Assembly (NCBI GenBank): GCA_965215055.1
Contig: OZ244046.1
Location: 620,001-684,000 of the forward strand
Source of the DNA: G965215055 sp965215055
Lineage (GTDB): Bacteria > Pseudomonadota > Gammaproteobacteria > UBA4575
Direction: 5' to 3'
Length of the DNA: 64,000 nucleotides
Positions within the stretch are counted from its first letter, which is position 1. Each line of letters begins with the position of its first letter. The notes below the pieces were generated by a model. The model was given only the letters and a program-made list of their open reading frames with translations. It was not told where the DNA came from and made no database searches. Made by a program: the position numbers and the translations under genes. Shown here one piece after another: positions 56,779-64,000 of this stretch.

Positions 56779-56958
56779 ATGCAGATTGTAGTAGGAATAA
56801 TTTCCATAGTATTCACTATACTTGGAATTGGTTTAATTCATTTAGAGGCAATTGAAGTAAAAAATAGTGGATATAGCTTTAGTAGTCTTGGCTTCATTTT
56901 TTTTGGTATTTTGTGGACCATAGGTTGGATTGTTATGGCTACTAACAATCTACTCTGA
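56779..56958 (+). CDS. Small two-span membrane protein, 59 residues
   Basis: A frame begins at ATG 56779-56781, 19 bases after the previous stop. The peptide has two hydrophobic segments (MQIVVGIISIVFTILGIGLI and LGFIFFGILWTIGWIVMAT) joined by a short polar loop. No family was recognised. It would end the ribBA transcript. Ribosome site weak (TTGAGAAAA), so expression is less sure. Confidence 0.55.
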   Translation: MQIVVGIISIVFTILGIGLIHLEAIEVKNSGYSFSSLGFIFFGILWTIGWIVMATNNLL

Positions 56959-57086
56959 GATAGAATGTTATTAGATTAAATTGAGAAAGATAGTAGTAGA
57001 AATTTAAGTTTTAGAAGTTCACGGGTTTTAAAATACACATTCACTACTTACTTTACACAGGAAGGACTCCCATAAGGTGACAGTGT

Positions 57087-57521
57087 CTATTTTTTTATAG
57101 GATACTTTAGTAATCCCACTTGAGAAATCATTTTCCATTGTCCATCCAGCAGTGTGTAAATCTTGCATGCTCGGCCATTCCAGTGTAATTCTTTTCCTGA
57201 TTTAGATTTCCACAATGTGTCGATATCTACTACTGCAAATGCACCGTCTTTTTCTTTAGAAATCTCAATTTTTTTTATAATGCGATGATTGTGTACGAGA
57301 CTATATTTATCAAAGAATTTTTGTAGATATCCATCCCAGCGCTTTTTATCGTACCTTCCCCAAGGCAATACCCACTCTAAAGGATCATGTGTAGATTCAT
57401 TAGGTGGCCAAGGCCAAACCATATCAGGGTGGATAACGCTCATAAATAAACCAATATTTTTGGTGTCAAATGCCCAGGTTTCTCTATTTATGATTTCCTT
57501 TATTTCAGCTTGGTTACTCAT
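57087..57521 (-). CDS. NTF2-like / SnoaL-like protein
   Basis: The 144-residue product fits the cone-shaped NTF2 superfamily: an N-terminal helix (EIKEIINRETWAFDTKNIGL), a strand region with HPDMVWPWPP, and C-terminal sheet strands (GAFAVVDIDTLWKSK; GQWKMISQVGLLKY). Members include isomerases, hydratases and ring-hydroxylating small subunits, so function cannot be set by sequence. It is convergent with the ribBA run and single on its strand. Confidence 0.72.
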   Translation of the reverse strand: MSNQAEIKEIINRETWAFDTKNIGLFMSVIHPDMVWPWPPNESTHDPLEWVLPWGRYDKKRWDGYLQKFFDKYSLVHNHRIIKKIEISKEKDGAFAVVDIDTLWKSKSGKELHWNGRACKIYTLLDGQWKMISQVGLLKYPIKK

Positions 57522-57880
57522 GAGTTTGAGGCTTATAATTAACTTTCACAAGCAACATATAAAGGGGTCTATTTTTCTTCTTTTACTAATTCTAGGGGTC
57601 TGGCCCTGTCAGGAATTTCCCGATATTGGCAGGAATCGTCACAGATTAATCTTTAGTTGCGCGGGGTAACCTCCCCTAACACTAAACTAAAAGAGGCCTT
57701 GAGTGTCAATTTGCACCATTTCCTGCATTGAATTTTTTACTGTTACCCTTGCAGGTCATGGTCAAAAGTGCGCCATCAATGGCTTTTTCACAACACTTTT
57801 TATATGTTCTTTTATACGGTAGCAAAAGATTTATACCGAAGCACAGTGATAAAGCCGATAATCAAGTTGGTAAATCTCTT
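57522..57880. other. Gene-poor stretch with possible mobile-element debris
   Basis: No convincing gene lies here. Two copies of GGGGTCT (57567-57573 and near 57594) and a related TGTCTATTTTTTT at 57086 hint at decayed short repeats. One plus-strand frame without a good start holds a peptide-like run (from 57756, MVKSAPSMAFSQHFLYVLLY) that ends in TAA; it may be a relic. Nothing was assigned. Confidence 0.3.
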
Positions 57881-58237
57881 TTATTTTAACTTTTGCTTAC
57901 AAGTATCGGTTACTGTTTTCCAACAACAGTGGTACGTCCAGCCCGGGCCTCCTGTATTGGTTTCTTCAGCCGGTATCTTTTCGTTTTTCTCAGGATTGGA
58001 AGGTATTCCACCGTCACCTTCAAAATTAAACGACCGCGCTTTATCTAATACGGTAGACCTACATAGACTTATCCCCCGGACAACACCTAAATATAACTCT
58101 TCGCCACCCGGCTTATAAAAATATACGTTCATGTCCTCTTGCTCAAGACTCCTTTGAAGGAGGTCGCACCCGGATAGAGCCACAAAAAGTATAAGTATTA
58201 TAAGGTATTTAAATATTCGTGTTCGTTGCGTATTCAT
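57881..58237 (-). CDS. Putative small lipoprotein
   Basis: The 118-residue product has a basic start, a hydrophobic stretch (YLIILILFVALSGC) and a lipobox ALSGC, with Cys near residue 24. The mature part has a further four Cys (LCRST, YHCCW, DTCKQ), which may form disulfides. No family recognised. It starts 5 bases after the preceding membrane-protein gene and the two are likely co-expressed. Confidence 0.68.
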   Translation of the reverse strand: MNTQRTRIFKYLIILILFVALSGCDLLQRSLEQEDMNVYFYKPGGEELYLGVVRGISLCRSTVLDKARSFNFEGDGGIPSNPEKNEKIPAEETNTGGPGWTYHCCWKTVTDTCKQKLK

Positions 58238-58242
58238 CGTGT

Positions 58243-58614
58243 CTATTCTTCCTTATCTTGCCCTTGCTTAATTTCTATAGCTTGTTGTCTCTGTAATCTA
58301 ATAACCCTGCCCGAAATTATAATATACGACATAAGCAATCCAAATGGCCCCAAAATAACTGTAGACAGCACCCAGACTATTGAATTTCCATCTAGATTTT
58401 TGACAAGCTTAGTCATGTAGAACAGGTAACCAAAGCTTAGACATACACTTACACTAATAATTATACCGAGCCAATAGTTGTGTGTAGTATTAAACTGATA
58501 TCTATCCGCATAAATGTAAATAGCAACAAACACAAACATCAGCAAAATAAAGCAAAACTTCATTCGTGCAAATAACGTTTTTATTTCATTTATTTGAGCC
58601 TGGGAGTGCTGCAC
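58243..58614 (-). CDS. Hypothetical membrane protein, 123 residues
   Basis: Four hydrophobic segments can be seen (FCFILLMFVFVAIYIYA, YWLGIIISVSVCLSFGYLFY, SIVWVLSTVILGPFGLLMSY and part of the last turn), then a Gln/Lys-rich tail. No family recognised. The start may be at Met1 or at Met18. It lies between the DmoA-like gene and the lipoprotein gene on the minus strand. Confidence 0.6.
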   Translation of the reverse strand: MQHSQAQINEIKTLFARMKFCFILLMFVFVAIYIYADRYQFNTTHNYWLGIIISVSVCLSFGYLFYMTKLVKNLDGNSIVWVLSTVILGPFGLLMSYIIISGRVIRLQRQQAIEIKQGQDKEE

Positions 58615-58718
58615 CTTGTGCTTATTATAAAAAGGATCAGAGAAATATTATAAAACTCAAAGGATACGTATAAATTTAAATTGTCGTGCTCTTTAGCCGC
58701 CTCATACATTAAATTCAT
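58590..58718 (-). CDS. Possible 42-residue frame or relic upstream of membrane gene
   Basis: In the gap after the DmoA-like gene a frame reads MNLMYEAAKEHDNLNLYVSF from ATG 58716-58718 to TAA 58590. It stays open without a start about 24 codons further up (GYYCLLLAWRTSRLGD). It overlaps the start of the next gene in another frame. It may be the 3' end of a broken gene. Low confidence. Confidence 0.25.
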   Translation of the reverse strand: MNLMYEAAKEHDNLNLYVSFEFYNISLILFIISTRCSTPRLK

Positions 58719-58804
58719 CCTGTTTTTTTCGGGGTCACCTAGACGACTAGTTCTCCAAGCTAACAGTAGGCAGTAATAGCCAAGAAAAATTCCTCTTTAT
58801 TTTT

Positions 58805-60307
58805 CTAATCCCCGTCATCTAGCAGATTTTCTCTCAAGGTTTTACCTCTGTACTCGGTACGTAATAACCCTCTTTTCTGCATCTCAGGAGTAACAAGATC
58901 AGCAAAGTCCTCAAAACAACCTGGAGTCATAGTGGCCGCCAACATGAATCCATCAGCGCCTGCATCCATAAACACTTCCATTTGATCTACAACATCGGCA
59001 GGACTTCCTATGGCTCGTGGCATACCCATCCCTTGCGCGTAGATGAGCGCGGCCTCTTTTACCGTAACCGGGCCGCCACCCTTTGCATAGATGATTGATT
59101 CAAATAACCCTTGAATACCTGGGATTTCAATGTTTTGCACAACTTCATCCAACTCATAGGTTGAAAAGTCTGGCCCAAAGTGTCCAGAGATCCAAGCAAG
59201 TGCTCCTTCCAACGGAATGTGAGACATGATTCGTGCATACTTTTCTTCTGCTTCCGCGCGTGTCGGCGCAACAATTGTTTGCAATCCATAGATTCGTTTT
59301 ACACTGTTAGGCGTACGGTTGAATTTCGTATAACAGCGTTCTTTTAAATCGTCTCTATATTCAGCCATACGCTCCACATTTGGATGTACAGCAAAAATTG
59401 CTTCCGCATGCTTGGCGGCAAAATCCCGCCCGCGAGGAGAAGAACCTGCCTGCCACAATACCGGATAGACCTGTGGAGATCGAGCGCAAAAATGCCGACC
59501 CTTGCAATTGAAAAACTGACCTTTAAAATCAATTTCGTGTACTTTTGCAGGATCCGCATAAATCCCTGATTCCCGATCAGCTACGATAGATCCTTCTTCC
59601 CAGGAATCCCAAAGCTGATAGCAAAGCTCCATATACTCTTCCATACGCTCGTATCGTAAGGAGCGATCGGACATTTCTGCGCCATACGCATCCCATTCGC
59701 TCTTGGAATACGAACTCACAATATTCCAAGCTACCCGGCCTTTGGTTAAATGATCCAGGCTCGACAAATGGCGACACATTGCATACGGATGCACAAACGC
59801 TGTAGACAGTGTTACACCGACCCCCAAGTGTTTAGTAGCATGCCCAATGATAGGAACAATTGTTGCCGGCTCATGTACAGGACACTGCACAGCATAGCGC
59901 ACCGTGTCATCGGAGCTTTGCTTATAGTTATTATAAGGTGCTAATTCATCTGCAATAAACATGGCATCAAACATACCGCGTTCCATCGTTCTTGCCATAT
60001 GCACCCAATATTCGGGCTCAGAAAACCTCCACCCACGCTTGTCTTTATGATTTCGCCACATGCCTGTTGCATGGCTATTAACACCATGCTGAATGAAACC
60101 TAATAAGTGAGCCTGTTTTCTCTTTTTCTTTTTTCTTCCCGGTTTTACCACTGGGTTTTTCTTTGCAATATCCAATAACTCTACTGCAAAGTCTCTCGCA
60201 ATTTCCCTTGCATCCTCCCCATGAGGTAAATTTTTCATCGTCCATTTTTTCTTTTCTGGCGCTGATGTGCCTTTCGCTGCCTTACCATTATTATTTTTGT
60301 TAGCCAT
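58805..60307 (-). CDS. DmoA/NtaA-family FMNH2-dependent monooxygenase
   Basis: The 500-residue product is a long-type luciferase-like monooxygenase of the NtaA/SnaA/DszA/DmoA group, which act on nitrilotriacetate, antibiotics, thiophenes or dimethyl sulfide. Motifs are WRFSEPEYWVHMARTMERG, FDAMFIADELAPYN, LSSLDHLTKGRVAWNIVSSY, PVLWQAGSSPRGRDFAAKHA and GMPRAIGSPADVVDQMEVFM. An N-terminal extension of about 65 residues precedes the barrel and includes a basic cluster RKKKKRKQ, not usual for the family. It follows the symporter and the small membrane protein on one strand, so its substrate may be imported by them. Dimethyl sulfide is one candidate; others are open. Confidence 0.85.
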   Translation of the reverse strand: MANKNNNGKAAKGTSAPEKKKWTMKNLPHGEDAREIARDFAVELLDIAKKNPVVKPGRKKKKRKQAHLLGFIQHGVNSHATGMWRNHKDKRGWRFSEPEYWVHMARTMERGMFDAMFIADELAPYNNYKQSSDDTVRYAVQCPVHEPATIVPIIGHATKHLGVGVTLSTAFVHPYAMCRHLSSLDHLTKGRVAWNIVSSYSKSEWDAYGAEMSDRSLRYERMEEYMELCYQLWDSWEEGSIVADRESGIYADPAKVHEIDFKGQFFNCKGRHFCARSPQVYPVLWQAGSSPRGRDFAAKHAEAIFAVHPNVERMAEYRDDLKERCYTKFNRTPNSVKRIYGLQTIVAPTRAEAEEKYARIMSHIPLEGALAWISGHFGPDFSTYELDEVVQNIEIPGIQGLFESIIYAKGGGPVTVKEAALIYAQGMGMPRAIGSPADVVDQMEVFMDAGADGFMLAATMTPGCFEDFADLVTPEMQKRGLLRTEYRGKTLRENLLDDGD

Positions 60308-60588
60308 ATTTTTCCTCTCTATATAGTCCTCTCACAAGCTGCTTTCCTACGTAGCCACACCAAACTTGGGCATGATTTTTCGAAAGTTACCTACTTAATT
60401 AGTTCTCACCTAATTTTTTCCATCTCAAAATATGGATTTTGCAACAGGTAATACTCCTTTACCTATGCACACAATGCGCTCACTCATACATATTACTTTG
60501 GATTTTTGATGGCAGAGTACTACGAACCTTGATTCCTACGACATGCCAATATCCCATTCCATATTTACAAATACGGTGAGACGCCATT

Positions 60589-60900
60589 TTAGTAATTCCC
60601 TGAAGATCTCATCATTCGCTCATAAAAGAAGGCAAAACCAACCATAAATGTAGTAACAACTGCTAAAAATGGCCCGGCATAAACAAATACCGGAGTGACA
60701 CCAACTAACGCTATAATTACAGCCGATGCAATTACTGCAAGCGCAATAGTAACCGTATATGCGCTGTCCTTATAGTTAGTAACTTCTTTATCTGACTCTA
60801 CATCGGCAAACGATTGCTTTATGCCGATAATATAACCTGCTACATATAAAACCGTTGCAAGTGCTCCGATTATAATAAAAAAGATTAATAAGCCTGACAT
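60589..60900 (-). CDS. Small membrane protein next to symporter, about three spans
   Basis: The 103-residue product has an N-terminal span (LLIFFIIIGALATVLYVAGY), a polar loop (SFADVESDKEVTNYKDSA) and two further spans, then a charged end (YERMMRSSGNY). No known family was recognised. It sits 136 bases after the symporter with a good ribosome site (GAGGTG), and 281 bases before the monooxygenase. A role as symporter partner is inferred from position. Confidence 0.65.
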   Translation of the reverse strand: MSGLLIFFIIIGALATVLYVAGYIIGIKQSFADVESDKEVTNYKDSAYTVTIALAVIASAVIIALVGVTPVFVYAGPFLAVVTTFMVGFAFFYERMMRSSGNY

Positions 60901-61036
60901 GATTCACCTCATTTAACTAATGTTTTAAGTTTCTATAGCTAATCCAAAATTTACACCAGAGAAGGTGGTTTACACTCCAAGATAAAAATGCACCATAGGG
61001 CCACACACAGACCCTATTGATACATGAATTTATTAA

Positions 61037-62536
61037 CTACGCACTTTTCAATTTATGTGCCAATTCATCTTGATGGGCTGCCAACAATTTATTCATATCG
61101 AACTCCTCACGAGAAAACAGCCCGGTTAATATGATAACGCCTGCACTTATCGCTAATATGGAAAACGTACCCACCATTTCTCCATACAAATGACGTAGAG
61201 GCATGCCAATCACAATTGCAAGAATTACTCCACTAACAAATCCTACGGTATTGGTTTTTCTCCAGACAATGGCAAGGATCAGTGGCAATAAAATGGATGT
61301 TTTTAACGCATATGTTGTCAACACTAGTGTAGTAAAATCTACTCCGGTTAACACAATTATCCCCGATATAACACCCCCCAAGATCATCCCAAACCTCGTA
61401 ATGTAAAATAACGTTCTCTCCCGAGTTTCAGTTGCAAAACGTTTAACAATATCTATTGCAATAATAGACGACAATGCGGAAGCTGCCCCGTCAATGGTTG
61501 AGTAACACGCTGCTAAGATTACCAGCACATACGCTACAATAAGTATTAAGGGAAGCCCGATATGCGACACCATATAAGGCCCAACTGCAACAATATCACC
61601 ACCTAATTCTTCAGGGGTTAACCCAAATGCTAATCCAGCCAATCCCAACATACCTAAGCAAATTGGAATTGGGTAAAAGAGTGCACCGCCCCATAAGAAT
61701 GTTCGAGTCACTTGTTCTTTACGTACTGCCCAGACCTTTTGCCAAAAAGTCTGATCAGCCACGACTGCAGCAAGCAAACCAAAAGCTAGTGTAATACCAA
61801 AACCCGCCGCGGCATCCGCTTCAAAGACCGATAAATTAGTGTGGTCAGCAGTTTTTACTGCTTCAAATACCGCTGTGGCACCACCACTAATATGAGCGTA
61901 CACGGCTACAACAACGATAGCCGCCGGTGTAGTTATCATCCAAGTATTGAATGTGCCTGTCATTACACTTGTCCACAGCCCACCAAAGAAGACATATGTC
62001 ATGACTACTACAACAGTTAAAATCACGACTGTTTTCCAATCGATAGGGAATACCGTAGACATCACCACAGATGTACCCTTTATATTTATTAAGGTCTCAA
62101 GCAGGATCCCAAATATCATTGCAACTGTAACAACAACCGAAGCAACTTTTGAGCCACTAAATCGAGTATATGCAAACTGACTTATAGTGTAGCCTTCAGG
62201 CATTTTCCTTCTAAGAATTCTTGCCAAAGGCACCATAGCCATGATGGCAAAACCATTTGGAACTACAAACCAGAAAAGTCCTGACAAGCCCCACTGGTAG
62301 GTCATTGCAGAACTCATCATTACTGCCATGGCCCATGTCCAAACTGAAATAACTGCACCTACACCAAATCCAAGACCAACTTTGCGATTTGATATAATAA
62401 AGTCATGAGTAGTCCTGATTAGACCATGCTTTATAACAAAGGCAAGTATTAAAAAAAGCAGGCCAAAACCTATCATCAAGCCGAAGCCGAGAGAGGGTGT
62501 TAAACCTTCTGATAGTACTAATACCGACTTATCCAT
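61037..62536 (-). CDS. Sodium:solute symporter family transporter
   Basis: The 499-residue product has about 13 membrane spans. The pattern of the SSS (SLC5) family is seen in YTISQFAYTRFSGSKVASVV, the discontinuous helix region with GFGVGAVISVWTWAMAVMMS, and ACYSTIDGAASALSSIIAID, which holds the second sodium site. Members carry sugars, carboxylates, amino acids or choline-like compounds. It lies at the right end of the island, transcribed away from prmC, and leads the run with the small membrane protein and the DmoA-like monooxygenase. The ribosome site is AGAGGTG. Substrate unknown. Confidence 0.88.
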   Translation of the reverse strand: MDKSVLVLSEGLTPSLGFGLMIGFGLLFLILAFVIKHGLIRTTHDFIISNRKVGLGFGVGAVISVWTWAMAVMMSSAMTYQWGLSGLFWFVVPNGFAIMAMVPLARILRRKMPEGYTISQFAYTRFSGSKVASVVVTVAMIFGILLETLINIKGTSVVMSTVFPIDWKTVVILTVVVVMTYVFFGGLWTSVMTGTFNTWMITTPAAIVVVAVYAHISGGATAVFEAVKTADHTNLSVFEADAAAGFGITLAFGLLAAVVADQTFWQKVWAVRKEQVTRTFLWGGALFYPIPICLGMLGLAGLAFGLTPEELGGDIVAVGPYMVSHIGLPLILIVAYVLVILAACYSTIDGAASALSSIIAIDIVKRFATETRERTLFYITRFGMILGGVISGIIVLTGVDFTTLVLTTYALKTSILLPLILAIVWRKTNTVGFVSGVILAIVIGMPLRHLYGEMVGTFSILAISAGVIILTGLFSREEFDMNKLLAAHQDELAHKLKSA

Positions 62537-62851
62537 AGCGCACCTCTTCGGTAGATTGTAGAATTTATTATGTTTATTACAGTTGCTAAAAGACCCCTCT
62601 TAATTCTTTGCAAGTAAAGAAAAGACCAGTACAACTGATCAAAAAAATAACTTACAAAGTCGCTAGACTATATAGCTTCTATTTAGACAAAGCAAAGTAT
62701 TTTAATTATTTCAATCACTTATAGCTTTAGCCTATAGCAAAGATAATATATATAGTAAATAGCAAACAAATTTCGTTGATCCTAATCTATAAAAAATACG
62801 GACTTTCTATCTGTAAAATAAGCGCATAACCCTCATTGATTTTGTAACGCT
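62537..62851. other. Divergent AT-rich gap between symporter and prmC
   Basis: The 315-base stretch is very rich in A and T and holds no gene. It must carry promoters for the symporter (minus) and probably for prmC (plus), which has lost its link to prfA. Several -10-like hexamers exist (TATAAT-like at many sites) but none could be picked with confidence. Confidence 0.4.
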
Positions 62852-63694
62852 GTGACTTTTCAAAAGGCGGTTGACTGCGCAACGACACAGCTCTTGCCAT
62901 TCTGCGACAGTGCCAGGCTAGATGCACAACTTCTGGTTTGCCATGCATGCGGCGTAACACAAACCAGGCTGATCGCCAACCCTGAAACGACCCTCTCCGA
63001 AGATGAAGTGACGTTATTCAAATCACTGCTCATGCGCCGCAGTCAGGGAGAACCGCTTGCCTATATCACGGGTAAAAAGGAATTCTGGTCGCTGGACTTC
63101 ATCGTCAACGAGCACGTATTGATTCCGCGACCTGAGACTGAATTACTTATCGAGACCACACTTGCCATCATTGCAGACAAAAACAAGCCGCGGGTACTAG
63201 ACCTGGGCACGGGCTCAGGTTGCATTGCCATTGCAATTATGAAAGAGCGCAACGACTGTTCCGTTGTTGCCACCGACATTTCCACGTCATCATTACAGGT
63301 TGCAAAGTTGAACGCTACCGAACTCGACGTTGAAATTACTTTTATTCGCAGTAACTGGTATGAAAACTTACGTCACGAGAAATTTGACGTAATCGTATGC
63401 AATCCCCCTTACATTGCGGCGGATGATCCAAACTTGGCTAGGCAGGAAACTGCCTTCGAACCGGATGAGGCATTAATCAGTAAAAAGGACGGCTTGTACA
63501 GCCTGGAGCAAGTCATATCAGGTGCACGCAGACACCTGCATCCTCATGGTTACCTGGTAGTCGAGCATGGTTTTCAACAAGCGGAGGCAGTGCGAGAATT
63601 GTTGAAGCTTTATCAATTCAACCGCATACAAACCCATAAAGACTTGGCAGAACTGGAACGTGCGACTAAAGGTCAATATCAGCATTTGAGTTAA
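62852..63694 (+). CDS. prmC: Release factor glutamine methyltransferase
   Basis: PrmC methylates the Gln of the GGQ motif in RF1 and RF2, raising release efficiency. The product has 280 residues with a GTG start. The SAM motif reads VLDLGTGSGCIAIA and the catalytic NPPY lies in DVIVCNPPYIAADDP. The N-terminal helical domain that grips the release factor is also present. In most relatives it follows prfA directly; here it has its own upstream region beyond the inserted island. Confidence 0.96.
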   Translation: MTFQKAVDCATTQLLPFCDSARLDAQLLVCHACGVTQTRLIANPETTLSEDEVTLFKSLLMRRSQGEPLAYITGKKEFWSLDFIVNEHVLIPRPETELLIETTLAIIADKNKPRVLDLGTGSGCIAIAIMKERNDCSVVATDISTSSLQVAKLNATELDVEITFIRSNWYENLRHEKFDVIVCNPPYIAADDPNLARQETAFEPDEALISKKDGLYSLEQVISGARRHLHPHGYLVVEHGFQQAEAVRELLKLYQFNRIQTHKDLAELERATKGQYQHLS

Positions 63695-63742
63695 CTGGCA
63701 AAACAAAACCTATTTACAGGTTCGCGTACCTCTACACTACTA

Positions 63743-64000
63743 TTACTGCCTTAGCTTATCTCTCAACAGCCGATTCACTTGCTGCGGGCTGGCCTTTCCA
63801 CGTGAGAGCTTCATCACTTGGCCGACAAAAAACCCAAATATCTTTTCCTTACCGGACCTGTACTGCTCAACCTGCTCGGGATTATCCCCAATCACCTGCT
63901 CGACAAGTGCTTCAATTTCGCCGCTATCAGTTATCTGCTCAAGACCTCTCGCTTGAATAACGTCATCTGCCTCCCCTTCTCCCGCCCACATGGCCTGAAA
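63743..64000 (-). CDS. gatB: Asp/Glu-tRNA amidotransferase subunit B, 3' part
   Basis: GatB is part of the GatCAB complex that converts Asp-tRNA-Asn or Glu-tRNA-Gln to the amide form. Only the C-terminal 85 or so residues are in the window. They match the YqeY-like tail: GLEQITDSGEIEALVEQVI, then NPEQVEQYRSGKEKIFGFF and VGQVMKLSRGKASPQQVN. The gene continues beyond the right edge. It is convergent with prmC. Since glnS is present, the complex should serve asparagine. Confidence 0.94.
   Translation of the reverse strand, partial: FQAMWAGEGEADDVIQARGLEQITDSGEIEALVEQVIGDNPEQVEQYRSGKEKIFGFFVGQVMKLSRGKASPQQVNRLLRDKLRQ

Larger units (their letters stand above)
52056..62851. other. AT-rich insertion between prfA and prmC
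   Basis: This stretch holds about 15 genes, none belonging to the hemA-prfA-prmC operon that it splits. Base composition is visibly richer in A and T than both flanks, and gene density is lower. No integrase, transposase, tRNA end or long flanking repeat was found. Contents are flavin synthesis (ribBA), two luciferase-like monooxygenases, an FMN reductase, a sodium symporter and several small proteins. Acquisition by transfer is the simplest explanation. Confidence 0.7.

Noticed and set aside
52260..62827. 9-base direct repeat TAAGCGCAT at 52260-52268 and 62819-62827, flanking the island
   Set aside because: A 9-base match is expected by chance between two stretches of this size with fair probability, and no integrase is present; not enough to call attachment sites.

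Overview
The window reads as the chromosome of a gammaproteobacterium. The best evidence is gene order. The run tRNA-Tyr, tRNA-Gly, tRNA-Thr, tuf, tRNA-Trp, secE, nusG, rplKAJL, rpoBC, rpsL, rpsG, fusA, tuf, rpsJ, rplC, rplD, rplW, rplB, rpsS is continuous. The block ychF, pth, rplY, prs, tRNA-Gln, ispE, lolB, TPR lipoprotein, then divergent hemA and prfA, is the arrangement known from Pseudomonas-like gammaproteobacteria. LolB and a GlnRS (glnS) fit the same group. GatB is also present, so the cell probably makes Asn-tRNA by transamidation. I cannot name the genus.

Layout. 1-18.9 kb: the fused str, S10 and beta operons on the minus strand. 18.9-20.7 kb: tRNA-Trp, a second tuf nearly identical to the first, and three tRNAs behind a stable-RNA-type promoter. 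20.7-24.7 kb: a block (ugd, an exported PD-(D/E)XK-like protein, a lipoprotein with two similar halves, a HAD phosphatase) that separates tRNA-Thr(TGT) from the other tRNAs it adjoins in Escherichia coli. 24.7-32 kb: coaX and birA; glnS; a minus-strand run hisI, mscS, zinc-finger protein, dsrE-like; and the tRNA 2-selenouridine synthase gene. 32-33 kb: a methionine-rich Asn-Pro repeat protein with its own terminator and a Cys-rich small protein. 33-37 kb: a single-chain Eco57I-like restriction-modification protein. 37-42.4 kb: GTP-type PEP carboxykinase, an alpha/beta hydrolase and a TonB/ExbD/ExbD/ExbB set. 42.5-52 kb: the conserved ychF to prfA housekeeping block.

52.06-62.85 kb is the most unusual part. 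It is visibly AT-rich and sits between prfA and prmC, which normally touch. It carries two arms of flavin chemistry. The plus-strand run is ribBA (FMN precursor synthesis), a free-standing EF-Ts N-terminal domain, an SfnG-like FMNH2-dependent monooxygenase, an SsuE/MsuE-like FMN reductase and two small proteins. The minus-strand run is a sodium:solute symporter, a small predicted three-span membrane protein and a DmoA/NtaA-type monooxygenase. A DUF4242 protein, a 31-residue membrane peptide and an NTF2-like protein accompany them. I infer import and oxidative cleavage of a small molecule, possibly a C1-sulfur compound such as dimethyl sulfone or dimethyl sulfide, with local FMN supply. The substrate cannot be proved from sequence. 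After the island, prmC and the 3' part of gatB close the window.
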